Below are positions 1-7,223 of a DNA stretch of 32,855 nt, piece by piece (position 1 is the first letter of the stretch; each line of letters starts with the position of its first letter). Position numbers and translations under genes: made by a program. The notes beneath the pieces were generated by a model. It was given only the letters and a program-made list of their open reading frames with translations. It did not search any database and was not told the origin of the DNA. The stretch is from an uncultured Sphingomonas sp. (GTDB lineage: Bacteria > Pseudomonadota > Alphaproteobacteria > Sphingomonadales > Sphingomonadaceae). The stretch is taken from assembly GCA_913774925.1 (NCBI GenBank), contig CAJYKB010000046.1, positions 1-32,855 on the forward strand. The letters run 5' to 3'.

Positions 1-252
1 CGGCGACGTGGCGCAATGGGCGAGCACCGTCTTCCGCAACGACGTCCGCTTCTTCGGCGCGGGCGTGATCGGCGTCGCGGCGATCTGGACGCTGCTGCGC
101 ATCGCAGGCCCGGTCGTCGGAGGGCTGCGTGCCTCGCTGACGGGCCTGCGATGCGCAGCAGCGTCCAGATCGCCGCGACGCCGATCACGCCCGCGCCGAA
201 GAAGCGGACGTCGTTGCGGAAGACGGTGCTCGCCCATTGCGCCACGTCGCCG
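1..252. repeat. Perfect 112-bp inverted repeat (fold-back) at the window edge
   Basis: Bases 1-112 are the exact reverse complement of 141-252, separated by a 28-base loop (113-140). The right arm is the end of the minus-strand OPT transporter gene. Read on the plus strand, the left arm gives the same protein segment and continues through the loop in frame as P-V-V-G-G-L-R-A-S-L, which looks like the natural continuation of an OPT protein. The minus strand instead turns into an unlikely Arg/Ala-rich stretch. A perfect hairpin made of coding sequence exactly at the edge is what a self-primed chimeric read or assembly fold-back produces. A real inverted duplication cannot be excluded from sequence alone. 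Confidence 0.95.
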
Positions 253-986
253 GCCTGCGGCGCTGCCGCCGTCAGGATCGGGAGCACGATCCACCAGCCA
301 ATCGCCACGCCGGCGAGGATCGCCATCCCCGCCGACAGCCCGATCAGGTGCCCCGCGCCGAGCAACGCGAACGACAGGCCGCCGACCACTCCCGTCGCGC
401 CGCCGCCGACCCGGAAGAAGGTCGCCGCCTCCGCCGCGACGAGCTTGGTCTGGGTCAGGATCGCGAAGCCGGCCGACGCCAAAGTGCTGGTGACGATCGC
501 GCGCATGCCGCGTGCGCTGTCGGCGCCGCCCTGCCGGCTCTCCTCACCGACCTTCAGCACTTCGGCCGCGGCGCGTCCCTCGGGATAGGGGAGGTCGGTA
601 TCGACCACGAGCGCGCGGCGCAGCGGTACGGAGAACATCACCCCCAGCACGCCGCCGGTCGCGGTGATGGCGGCAGTGGTGACGAAGGGGAAGCCCTGCC
701 AATAGCCGACCATGACGAGGCCGGGCAGCACGAAGATGATCGCCGCGAGCGTTCCCGCGGCGGAGGCCACGGTCTGGACGATGTTGTTCTCCAGGATCGA
801 CGACCCGCGAAACGCGCGCAACACCGCCATCGAGATCACCGCCGCGGGGATCGACGTGGCGAAGGTCAGCCCGATCTTCAGCCCGAGGTACACGTTCGCG
901 GCGGTGAACAGCAGCGTGATGGCCCCGCCCAGCAGGACGCCACGCAACGTCAGTTCGGCGGGAGAGGCGGGTGAAGAAGTCGACAT
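141..986 (-). CDS. OPT family oligopeptide transporter, N-terminal 282 residues (partial)
   Basis: This is a polytopic inner-membrane protein of the OPT superfamily, proton-coupled importers of oligopeptides or metal chelates. From ATG at 986 the protein begins MSTSSPASPAELTLRG and carries OPT hallmarks: TAANVYLGLKIGLTFA near residue 35, SSILENNIVQTVASAAG near 70, and DLPYPEGRAAAEVLKVGEE near 145. Long hydrophobic segments lie between them. Family members are usually 600-700 residues, so more than half is missing. The frame is lost at 141, where the fold-back begins. No strong Shine-Dalgarno sequence precedes the ATG, but the conserved N-terminus fits. The substrate cannot be predicted. The gene stands alone, divergent from hom across 395 bases. 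Confidence 0.9.
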
Positions 987-1177
987 GCCGTGAGCGTGGC
1001 ATACTTGCGGCGAGGCGGGAAGCGGCAGCATGTCAGGTGATCGCTGTGCCAGGGGGAGCGGATCCGGCGCCGCTCACCCCCCTCTGACCGCGAATGCCGG
1101 TCCGACCGGCGACATCCCATCCTGCGCGCTGATCTGTTTTGGGTGCGAGCAGGAGTTCGTTAGACCAGCACGAGGCC

Positions 1178-1204
1178 AAAAAAAAGGCCGGGTGAGACCC
1201 GGCC
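1178..1204 (-). terminator. Strong intrinsic terminator, minus strand
   Basis: GGCCGGGT pairs with ACCCGGCC (8 bp, loop 3 nt, 1186-1204). On the minus strand it is followed directly by eight U (1185-1178). On the plus strand no U-tract follows immediately, so it acts leftward. No protein gene ends upstream of it on that strand, which implies a separate short transcript or an attenuated leader. Confidence 0.85.
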
Positions 1205-1285
1205 GAAAAGTTTTTAGGAGAGGATGCCTGAAAGGCACAGTCCTTGTGCATCGCAGCACGTTTCTGTGCAAGTGCAATATGCGCG
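1178..1285 (-). ncRNA. Candidate small RNA (or long leader) with anti-Shine-Dalgarno segment
   Basis: The 395 bases between the divergent OPT and hom genes hold a minus-strand signal that neither gene explains. A textbook intrinsic terminator ends at 1178. Just upstream is an unpaired pyrimidine stretch, UCCUCUCCU (complement of 1216-1224), able to pair with ribosome-binding sites. Before it are two mutually exclusive small hairpins, one from 1225-1237 and one from 1235-1249. This arrangement resembles Hfq-dependent alphaproteobacterial sRNAs. The 5' end is a guess: a CATATT -10-like hexamer lies near 1290 but no good -35 was found. A 30-codon ORF starting at 1250 runs through the terminator and has no Shine-Dalgarno. 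An attenuated leader for the OPT gene, which starts 192 bases farther on, is the alternative. Confidence 0.5.
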
Positions 1286-1381
1286 GCGCGTAAATGCAAA
1301 ATGTGCAACTGTCCCGATCCGGTGCCTGTCTCGACACGGGAACACGAACCGCCTAGGCGGGCCGCCTGACAGGAGGCGGAA

Positions 1382-2668
1382 ATGGCTGACGCGTTGCGGG
1401 TGGCATTGGCAGGGCTGGGGACGGTGGGCGGCGGCGTCATTCGCGTGCTCGACGCCAATCGCGAGCTGATCGCGCGCCGTGCCGGTCGCCCGATCGAGGT
1501 CGTCGCCGTCTCCGCGCGCGATCGTGCGAAGGATCGCGGGGTCGACCTGACCCGTTTCGACTGGATCGACGATACCGCATCGATGGCGGACGTCGATGCC
1601 GACGTCGTGGTCGAGCTGATCGGCGGCTCCGACGGCCCGGCGCTCGCCCTGGCCCGTCGTACGCTGGCGGCCGGCAAGGGTCTGGTCACCGCGAACAAGG
1701 CGCTGCTGGCGCACCACGGGCTGGAGCTGGCGCGCGTGGCCGAGGCGCACCGCGCGCCGCTGAAGTTCGAGGCGGCGGTGGCGGGCGGCATCCCGGTCAT
1801 CAAGGGGTTGCGAGACGGTGCGGCCGCGAACGTGATCGCGCGCGTCTACGGCATCCTCAACGGCACCTGCAATTTCATCCTGTCGAAGATGGAGGCGGAG
1901 GGGCGCGACTTCGCCGAAGTGCTGGCCGAGGCCCAGGCGCTGGGCTTCGCGGAGGCCGACCCCTCGTTCGACATCGACGGTGTCGATGCGGCGCACAAGC
2001 TGTCGATCCTGGCGAGCGTCGCCTTCGGCACCGCACCGGCCTTCGGCGAGGTCGCGATCTCGGGCATCCGTCATCTGCTGGCGGCGGACATCGCGGAGGC
2101 CGCGGCGCTTGGCTATCGCATCCGCCTGATCGGTGTGGCCGAGGCGGGGGCGGCGGGGCTGTTGCAGCGCGTCCACGGGCATCTGGTGCCGACCGACCAC
2201 CCGCTCGCGAATGTCACCGGCCCCACCAACGCGGTGGTGGCGGAGGGCGATTTCGTCGGTCGCCTGCTGTTCCAGGGTGCGGGCGCGGGCGAGGGGCCGA
2301 CCGCCAGCGCGGTGATCGCCGACCTGATCGACATCGCGCGCGGCGAGTTCGGCGCGCCCTACGCCATGCCGGCGGATGCGCTGGCGACCGCGAACAAGGC
2401 GGATGGCGGCGAGCGGCGCGGGCGCGCCTATCTGCGCTTCGCGGTCCCCGATCGCGTCGGCGTTCTGGCGGAGCTTGCGGCGGCGATGCGCGACGCGGGA
2501 GTGTCGATCGAAAGCCTGATCCAGCGCGGTGCGCAGCCGGACGGCAACGTGCTGGTCGTGATCGTCACCCACGAAGGCCCGGAGCGCTGCGTCGCCGGAG
2601 CGCTCGAGCGGCTGCGTGGGTCGCAGAGCGTCATCGGTGAGCCGATGTGGATGCCGATCCTCGCCTGA
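1382..2668 (+). CDS. hom: Homoserine dehydrogenase
   Basis: It catalyses NAD(P)-dependent reduction of aspartate semialdehyde to homoserine, the branch point to threonine, methionine and isoleucine. The 428-residue length fits the bacterial monofunctional enzyme with a C-terminal ACT domain. An N-terminal Rossmann motif, GLGTVGGG, is at residues 11-18. TANKALLA is in the nucleotide-binding domain. The catalytic block EADPSFDIDGVDAAHKLSIL contains D202 and K206, equivalent to the family's catalytic Asp and Lys. The last 75 residues (RFAVPDRVGVLAELAAAM onward) form the ACT domain, which suggests threonine feedback. The start is set by AGGAGG 6 bases before the ATG. It is monocistronic here: the next gene is convergent 15 bases after the stop. 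Confidence 0.97.
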   Translation: MADALRVALAGLGTVGGGVIRVLDANRELIARRAGRPIEVVAVSARDRAKDRGVDLTRFDWIDDTASMADVDADVVVELIGGSDGPALALARRTLAAGKGLVTANKALLAHHGLELARVAEAHRAPLKFEAAVAGGIPVIKGLRDGAAANVIARVYGILNGTCNFILSKMEAEGRDFAEVLAEAQALGFAEADPSFDIDGVDAAHKLSILASVAFGTAPAFGEVAISGIRHLLAADIAEAAALGYRIRLIGVAEAGAAGLLQRVHGHLVPTDHPLANVTGPTNAVVAEGDFVGRLLFQGAGAGEGPTASAVIADLIDIARGEFGAPYAMPADALATANKADGGERRGRAYLRFAVPDRVGVLAELAAAMRDAGVSIESLIQRGAQPDGNVLVVIVTHEGPERCVAGALERLRGSQSVIGEPMWMPILA

Positions 2669-2683
2669 CGCCGGGACGTCTGA

Positions 2684-3190
2684 TCAGGGCAGTACGCGCC
2701 CGGTCGTGACGGGATCGTCGATCGGGATCGCGACGCGGTTGCGCTTGTCGGGGCGACGGCGGAAGAGCTTCGCGGCGCCCTTCCCGGCATCTACCACCAG
2801 TTGCCCGGTGCTGGTGCCCTCGCCCGGGTCCTCGCAACAGCTGCCCGGGGCGACGAGTTTCTGCACGCTGCGGACCAGTGCGGTGCCCATGCCCAGGACG
2901 TCGACGCCGACCTGACACCCCCGCGCCACCGCGTCGCAGGGAGAGGCCTCGGCGGCGAGCGCGCCGGTGCCTGTAACGCTGCGGTTGACCGGGACAGGGC
3001 GGGGCGACGCGGCCTCGCCCGGCAGCGGAAGCGACTGGGCCGGAAGCGGATCGGCGCACACGACGATCTCGTCCTCTGCGGTTCGCCGAGTGCACGGCTG
3101 GGTCGGTACGGGCGCCAGGATGGAAAAGCGCTGGGGCACCGCCGGCAGGTCGGTGGCCGCTGCCTGCAGGAGGATCGCCGCGATCATCAT
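2684..3190 (-). CDS. Hypothetical secreted or membrane-anchored protein, 168 aa
   Basis: No family was recognised. The protein starts MMIAAILLQAAATDLPAVPQ, a short hydrophobic N-terminus that could be a weak signal peptide, so an envelope location is possible. It is Pro/Val rich and has six cysteines: one in TQPCTRR, one in VVCADP, the pair CDAVARGC, and an adjacent CC near residue 117. These may form disulfides in an exported protein. The C-terminus is basic (KLFRRRPDKRNRV). It is convergent with hom, with only 15 bases between the stops. Codon use is typical of the window, and longer frames on the opposite strand are Arg-rich shadows. An AGGTCGG sequence 5 bases upstream may be the ribosome-binding site. 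Confidence 0.7.
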   Translation of the reverse strand: MMIAAILLQAAATDLPAVPQRFSILAPVPTQPCTRRTAEDEIVVCADPLPAQSLPLPGEAASPRPVPVNRSVTGTGALAAEASPCDAVARGCQVGVDVLGMGTALVRSVQKLVAPGSCCEDPGEGTSTGQLVVDAGKGAAKLFRRRPDKRNRVAIPIDDPVTTGRVLP

Positions 3191-3227
3191 CGCACCGACC
3201 TGCCCGCAGGCGACAGGCGCGTCAACG

Positions 3228-3569
3228 CTATGGCTTCAACGCGACGTCGTCGCGATCGTCGAGGTCGCCTTCTTCCGCAACGGTGTCGTCGTCGAAATCT
3301 TCCTGTAGCTCGTCCTCGGCGACATCGGATTCGTCCTGTTCCACGGTGGCGTCGGTTACGCCGGTCTCTCCGTCGGTCAGGTCGAGCCCGTCCTCGCTTT
3401 CCTCCTCGTCATCCTCGCCCATGTCGGGATCGAGGTCGACGATGATCGTCCCGTCGCTCGGGCCGTCGCGCGTCGCCTCTAGGATCTCCGCACGCTGGCT
3501 CTCGTCATAGCCGTCCTCGTCGTAGCCGTCGTCGCCGGAACCCTGGCCATGGATATGCTGACCGCCCAT
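3228..3569 (-). CDS. Extremely acidic hypothetical protein, 113 aa
   Basis: No family was recognised. Over a third of the residues are Asp or Glu, in runs such as MGEDDEEESEDGLD and DFDDDTVAEEGDLDDRDD. The N-terminus MGGQHIHGQGSGDDGYDEDGYD is Gly/His/Tyr rich. There is no signal peptide, membrane segment or cysteine. Such composition predicts an intrinsically disordered cytosolic protein, possibly a metal- or cation-binding or nucleic-acid-mimic polypeptide, but this is composition only. Expression is supported by a strong AGGAGG 6 bases before the ATG. It is divergent from the 2OG oxygenase gene. The GAC/GAG/GTC-rich codons produce a Ser-rich shadow on the other strand, which is not coding. 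Confidence 0.7.
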   Translation of the reverse strand: MGGQHIHGQGSGDDGYDEDGYDESQRAEILEATRDGPSDGTIIVDLDPDMGEDDEEESEDGLDLTDGETGVTDATVEQDESDVAEDELQEDFDDDTVAEEGDLDDRDDVALKP

Positions 3570-3685
3570 GATGAACCTCCTGCTGGGTTGGCGAGGAACG
3601 GCAGACCGGCGTGCGCGGTTCCGTCCTGCGGCTGGCGCGCGGCGCGCGGAACGCCTATCTCCCTGACGACATTCAACAGGATCGC

Positions 3686-4645
3686 ATGATGCTCGACACC
3701 CCCGCCGCCCAGGTTCCCACGCTCAGTCTGAAGGATCAGGACCGCGACCCCGACGCGTTCGCCGCGGCGCTGGGCGGCTCGTTCGAGCGCTTCGGCTTCG
3801 CTATCGTCGCGGACCACGGCGTGCCGCAGCCGCTGATCGATCGTGCCTGGCAGGAGACGGCGGAGCTGTTCGCGCTGCCGGACGAGGAAAAGCGCGGCTA
3901 TCATATTCCCGGCGGCGGCGGCGCGCGCGGCTACACGCCGTTCAAGACCGAGATCGCGAAGGACGCGCGGCACGTCGACCTCAAGGAATTCTGGCATGTC
4001 GGCCGCGAACTGCCCGAGGGGCACCGCTACGCCGACGAGATGGCCGCCAACGTGTGGCCGGCACGGCCCCAGGGCTTCAAGGATACGTTCGTCGAGCTGT
4101 TTTCGGCCTTCGATCATGCGGGCGACCGGCTGCTGTCGGCGATCGCGCGGCACCTGGGGCTGGCGCCGAACTGGTTCGACCCGGCGGTGAAGGACGGTAA
4201 TTCCGTGCTGCGCCTGCTCCATTATCCCCCGATCCCCGCCGATGCCGAGGGGGTGCGCGCGGGCGCGCACGAGGACATCAACCTCATCACGCTGCTGCTG
4301 GGGGCGGAAGAGGCCGGGCTGGAGCTGCTCGACCGTGCCACCGGGCAGTGGCTGGCGGTGAAGCCGCCGGAGGGCGCGATGGTCGTCAACGTCGGCGACA
4401 TGCTCCAGCGGCTGACCAACCACGTGCTGCCGTCGACCACGCACCGCGTCGTCAACCCGCCGCCGGAGCGGCGCGGGCATTCGCGCTATTCGATGCCGTT
4501 CTTCCTGCATCCCGCGCCCGATTTCCTGATCGAGACGCTGCCGCAGACGATCACCGCGGAGAACCCCGACCGCTATCCGCAGTCGATCACCGCCAACGGC
4601 TATCTGCGCGAGCGTCTGATCGAGATCGGGCTCATCAAGCCATGA
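3686..4645 (+). CDS. Isopenicillin N synthase-like 2OG-Fe(II) oxygenase
   Basis: A cytosolic non-heme iron oxygenase of the IPNS/2-oxoglutarate dioxygenase family. An N-terminal DIOX_N region (VPTLSLKDQDRDPDAFAAAL) is followed by the double-stranded beta-helix core. Iron ligands are visible: H195 and D197 in AHEDINLITLL, and H253 in STTHRVVN. R267 and S269 (RYS) form the RxS motif that binds 2-oxoglutarate. The substrate is unknown; close relatives include ethylene-forming-enzyme-like and IPNS-like proteins. The ATG-ATG at 3686 is preferred because the conserved domain starts there; a GTG 75 bases upstream is also in frame. Length is 319 residues. Its TGA overlaps the ATG of the next small gene, so the two are translationally coupled. 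Confidence 0.92.
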   Translation: MMLDTPAAQVPTLSLKDQDRDPDAFAAALGGSFERFGFAIVADHGVPQPLIDRAWQETAELFALPDEEKRGYHIPGGGGARGYTPFKTEIAKDARHVDLKEFWHVGRELPEGHRYADEMAANVWPARPQGFKDTFVELFSAFDHAGDRLLSAIARHLGLAPNWFDPAVKDGNSVLRLLHYPPIPADAEGVRAGAHEDINLITLLLGAEEAGLELLDRATGQWLAVKPPEGAMVVNVGDMLQRLTNHVLPSTTHRVVNPPPERRGHSRYSMPFFLHPAPDFLIETLPQTITAENPDRYPQSITANGYLRERLIEIGLIKP

Positions 4646-4875
4646 CGCGCGGCATCGTCGGCGGCGATGTCCGCATTGCGCATGACGGCGACGTGCCGGG
4701 GATCGTCGGCGGATCCGTGACCGTCGCCGCGGGCTGCCGCGTGGAGGTGAGCGGGATCGTCAAGGGCGACGTGGTGGCCGAACCCGGCGCCCGGGTGCTG
4801 GTATCGGGTATCGTCAGCGGGCAGGTGCGCGCGCTCGGCGATGCCGCGGTCGAGGTGACCGGGATCGTCGGCTGA
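4642..4875 (+). CDS. Small GIV-repeat, beta-helix-like (bactofilin-like) protein, 77 aa
   Basis: The protein consists almost wholly of a repeat: GIVGGDV, GIVGGSV, GIVKGDV, GIVSGQV and a closing GIVG, spaced 16 then 18, 18 and 18 residues apart. Each unit is a GIVxGxV turn followed by a hydrophobic strand ending in VxVS/T. An 18-residue period with regularly placed Val/Gly is what one turn of a bactofilin-type right-handed beta-helix looks like, so a short polymer-forming or oligomeric protein is inferred. It has no signal peptide. The start ATG overlaps the oxygenase stop (ATGA, 4642-4645), placing both in one transcription and translation unit. A link to the oxygenase reaction is not established. 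The stop is 4 bases before the convergent phosphoribosyltransferase gene. Confidence 0.8.
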   Translation: MTRGIVGGDVRIAHDGDVPGIVGGSVTVAAGCRVEVSGIVKGDVVAEPGARVLVSGIVSGQVRALGDAAVEVTGIVG

Positions 4876-4878
4876 ACG

Positions 4879-5394
4879 TCACGCGATCCGGTCGGGCACC
4901 TCGGCCGCATCGGCGGCGATCGCGCTGTCCGGGGCCATCGCTTCCCACGGGAAGACGAACCAGTCCTTGGTGACGTCGCGGTCGATCGCGCGGGCGGCAT
5001 ATTCGACGCGTTGCTGCGAGCGGATGTTGTCGATCAGCGTGGCGAACCGGACGGCGCCCGCTGCCGCACCCTCGCGCGCCAGCATCGCGCGAAGGTGCCC
5101 GATCGTCCGGCCGCTGTCGTTGATGTCGTCGATGAACAGCAGCCGTTCGCCCGCGCGGGTGCGTAACGCCAGCTTGGCGATCGCGTCCGCCGCCAGTTCT
5201 TCCGACTGCGAGGAATAGTCGATCGACAGCATCGGCCAGCCGGTCGCGTGGCTGAGGTACACCGCCGGGGTCAGCCCGCCGCGTCCCACACCGATGATAT
5301 GGGCGGGCGTCCAGCCGCCGGCAGCGAACACATCGGCGAGGGCGCGGACAAGGGTGACGAGCTCGGCGTGGGATATGGCGGTGTAGGTCGGCAT
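4879..5394 (-). CDS. Phosphoribosyltransferase (Gpt/hypoxanthine type I fold)
   Basis: A type I phosphoribosyltransferase that transfers ribose-5-phosphate from PRPP to a base, probably a purine. The PRPP-binding loop is FIDDINDSGRT at residues 87-97, preceded by the usual hydrophobic strand. IIGVGRGGLTPAVYLS at 33-48 is the pyrophosphate-side loop typical of xanthine/guanine PRTs. SIDYSSQ follows, and DWFVFPWE near the C-terminus matches the hood of Gpt-like enzymes. The length of 171 residues fits. The start at 5394 (MPTYTAISHAEL) was chosen because the domain starts there; an in-frame ATG at 5430 would add 12 residues. No clear Shine-Dalgarno was seen for either. Confidence 0.88.
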   Translation of the reverse strand: MPTYTAISHAELVTLVRALADVFAAGGWTPAHIIGVGRGGLTPAVYLSHATGWPMLSIDYSSQSEELAADAIAKLALRTRAGERLLFIDDINDSGRTIGHLRAMLAREGAAAGAVRFATLIDNIRSQQRVEYAARAIDRDVTKDWFVFPWEAMAPDSAIAADAAEVPDRIA

Positions 5395-5472
5395 GGCGCA
5401 CGCGGTAGCAAGGGACCCGATCCTCGTCATCCCGCTGCGGATTGACGCAGGCCTGGGCTTCTCCCCCAGCGG

Positions 5473-7140
5473 CTACCGCCGCAGAAGGCCGCCAAGAACG
5501 CCGCGCACGACCTGACCCAGCAGCCCGCCGCCGCTCCTGCCGCGTCCCGACCCCAGCACCGCCTTCGTCACCTCGTTGGCGACGCTGCGGCCGATCGCGG
5601 AGGAGGCGGAGCGGGTGGCGGACGTCATCGCCTTGTTCCACGGGCTGTTCGCCGCCTCGCGCTCGGCGGCGCGGCGTGCGCGGTCGTCTTCGCGCGCCTG
5701 TCGATCGGCGTCGCGCTGCGCGGCGATATGCGCGCGCTCGGCCTCTTTGGCGGCCCTCGCCTGCTCCTTCGCGGCGAGCGCGGCTGCCTTTTCGGCGTCG
5801 TCCTGCGCGCGGGCGGCGGCCAGCGCGGCGGCGGCCTCGTGCGTCTTGGCGGCGAGCAGTTCCTCGGCCGATTCGCGGTCCACGACGGTGTCGTATTTCG
5901 CGCCGATCCGGTCGGTCTGGATCAGGACGCGGCGTTCGTCGGGCGTGATGGGGCCGACGCGGCTGGCGGGCGGGCGGATCAGCGTGCGCTCGACCGGGGC
6001 GGGGGCGCCGTCGCGCTGGAGAAGCGACACCAGAGCCTCGCCCGTCTTCAGCTCGGTAATGGCGCTGGCGACGTCGACCGCGGGGTTGGCGCGAAACGTC
6101 TCGGCGGCGGCGCGCACCGCCTTCTGATCGCGCGGGGTGAAGGCGTTCAGCTTGTGCTGGATGCGATTGCCCAACTGGCCGGCCACCTTGTCGGGGATGT
6201 CGATCGGGTTCTGCGTGATGAAATAGACGCCGACGCCCTTCGATCGGATCAGGCGGACGACCTGCTCCACCTTCTCCATCAGCGCATCGGGCGCGTCGTC
6301 GAACAGCAGATGCGCCTCGTCGAAGAAGAAGCACAGCACCGGCTTCTCGGGGTCGCCGACCTCCGGCAGATGCTCGAACAGCTCGGAAAGCAGCCAGAGC
6401 AGAAAGGTGGCGTAGAGCTTCGGCGCGGCCATCAGCTTGTCTGCGGCCAGCACGTTGACGATGCCGCGCCCCTGATCGTCGGTGCCCAGGAAATCGTTCA
6501 GTTCGAGCGCGGGTTCGCCGAAGAAGTTGGCCGCACCCTGCGAGCGCAGCTGGAGCAAAGCGCGCTGGATCGCGCCGATCGACTGTCTGGAGACGTTGCC
6601 ATAGGTGGTGGTCAGTTCTTCCGACCGTTCCGCGCAATGCGCCAGCATCGCCTGCAGATCGTCGAGGTCGATCAGCAGCAACCCCTCCGCATCGGCGACG
6701 TGGAAGGAGATGGTCAGGACGCCCTCCTGCACCTCGTTCAGCCCCATCAGCCGCGCCAGCAGAAGCGGCCCCATTTCGCTGACGGTGGTGCGGACGGGGT
6801 GCCCCTGCTCGCCGTAGAGATCCCAGAACTGGACCGGGGTGTCGGCATAGCGCCACGCCGTATCGCCGATCTCCGCGGCGCGCGCGGCGAAGGCGGCGTG
6901 GGTCTTGGCGGCGGGCGAGCCGGCGAGTGCGAGGCCGGAGAGGTCGCCCTTCACATCGGCGACGAAGCAGGCGACGCCGACGGCGGAGAAGCCCTCGACC
7001 ACGCCTTGCAGCGTGACCGTCTTGCCGGTGCCGGTCGCGCCCGCGATCAGGCCGTGGCGGTTGGCGCGGCGCAGGTCGAGGTTCTGCGGTGCAATGCCGC
7101 CGCTGCCTGCGCCGATGAAGATGCTGCCGTCGTCGCCCAT
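5473..7140 (-). CDS. HerA-like ATPase, DUF853 family (YjgR-like)
   Basis: A cytosolic P-loop ATPase of the HerA/FtsK-like DUF853 family (Escherichia coli YjgR), function still unclear. It has Walker A GATGTGKT at residues 34-41, Walker B ending FFFDEAHLLF (DEAH at 274-277), and further ATPase blocks GVGVYFITQNPIDIPDKVAGQLGNR and KLNAFTPRDQKAVRAAAETF. Residues about 425-495 form an Ala/Glu/Arg-rich probable coiled coil. The end is Gly-rich and amphipathic (GLLGQVVRGVLGGLLRR), a possible membrane-association or oligomerisation tail. At 555 residues it is slightly longer than YjgR, owing to the coiled coil. GGAGG lies about 8 bases before the ATG. A REP-like hairpin separates it from degP. Confidence 0.92.
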   Translation of the reverse strand: MGDDGSIFIGAGSGGIAPQNLDLRRANRHGLIAGATGTGKTVTLQGVVEGFSAVGVACFVADVKGDLSGLALAGSPAAKTHAAFAARAAEIGDTAWRYADTPVQFWDLYGEQGHPVRTTVSEMGPLLLARLMGLNEVQEGVLTISFHVADAEGLLLIDLDDLQAMLAHCAERSEELTTTYGNVSRQSIGAIQRALLQLRSQGAANFFGEPALELNDFLGTDDQGRGIVNVLAADKLMAAPKLYATFLLWLLSELFEHLPEVGDPEKPVLCFFFDEAHLLFDDAPDALMEKVEQVVRLIRSKGVGVYFITQNPIDIPDKVAGQLGNRIQHKLNAFTPRDQKAVRAAAETFRANPAVDVASAITELKTGEALVSLLQRDGAPAPVERTLIRPPASRVGPITPDERRVLIQTDRIGAKYDTVVDRESAEELLAAKTHEAAAALAAARAQDDAEKAAALAAKEQARAAKEAERAHIAAQRDADRQAREDDRARRAAEREAANSPWNKAMTSATRSASSAIGRSVANEVTKAVLGSGRGRSGGGLLGQVVRGVLGGLLRR

Positions 7141-7188
7141 GCCCGCTCCTCCGTTACGGAAGCGAGCCTATCGCGCGACGGCGGCGCC

Positions 7189-7215
7189 GTCACCCCGGCG
7201 GGGAGCCGGGGTGAC
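7189..7215. repeat. REP-like palindrome between degP and the DUF853 gene
   Basis: GTCACCCCGGC pairs with GCCGGGGTGAC (11 bp, loop GGGGA). It is the same core (CACCCCGG...CCGGGGTG) as the repeats near 11950 and 12700. It lies 9 bases after the degP stop, so it could end or stabilise the degP mRNA. There is no U-tract, so it is classed as a repeat, not a canonical terminator. Confidence 0.85.
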
Positions 7216-7223
7216 GACGACGA

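Noticed and set aside
8..588. Plus-strand frames of 161 and 190 residues at the window start
   Set aside because: The first 49 residues of one are the duplicated OPT segment in the fold-back; the rest are antisense Arg/Ser/Pro-rich translations of the minus-strand OPT gene.
1160..1250. Leader peptide spanning the terminator (30 codons from 1250, minus strand)
   Set aside because: No Shine-Dalgarno and no run of codons for one amino acid, so classical attenuation is not supported; sRNA is preferred.
1214..2572. 452-residue minus-strand frame opposite hom
   Set aside because: His/Arg/Gln-rich antisense shadow of a clearly conserved homoserine dehydrogenase; no motif seen.
3595..3620. Possible EcfG-type promoter (GGAAC, 16 bases, CGGTT) before the oxygenase gene
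   Set aside because: The -10 does not match CGTT well, and GGAAC occurs often by chance; not strong enough to list.
4814..6856. 680-residue minus-strand frame overlapping the DUF853 and phosphoribosyltransferase genes
   Set aside because: Arg/Gly/Pro-rich shadow; the other frames of the same strand carry Walker and PRPP motifs.
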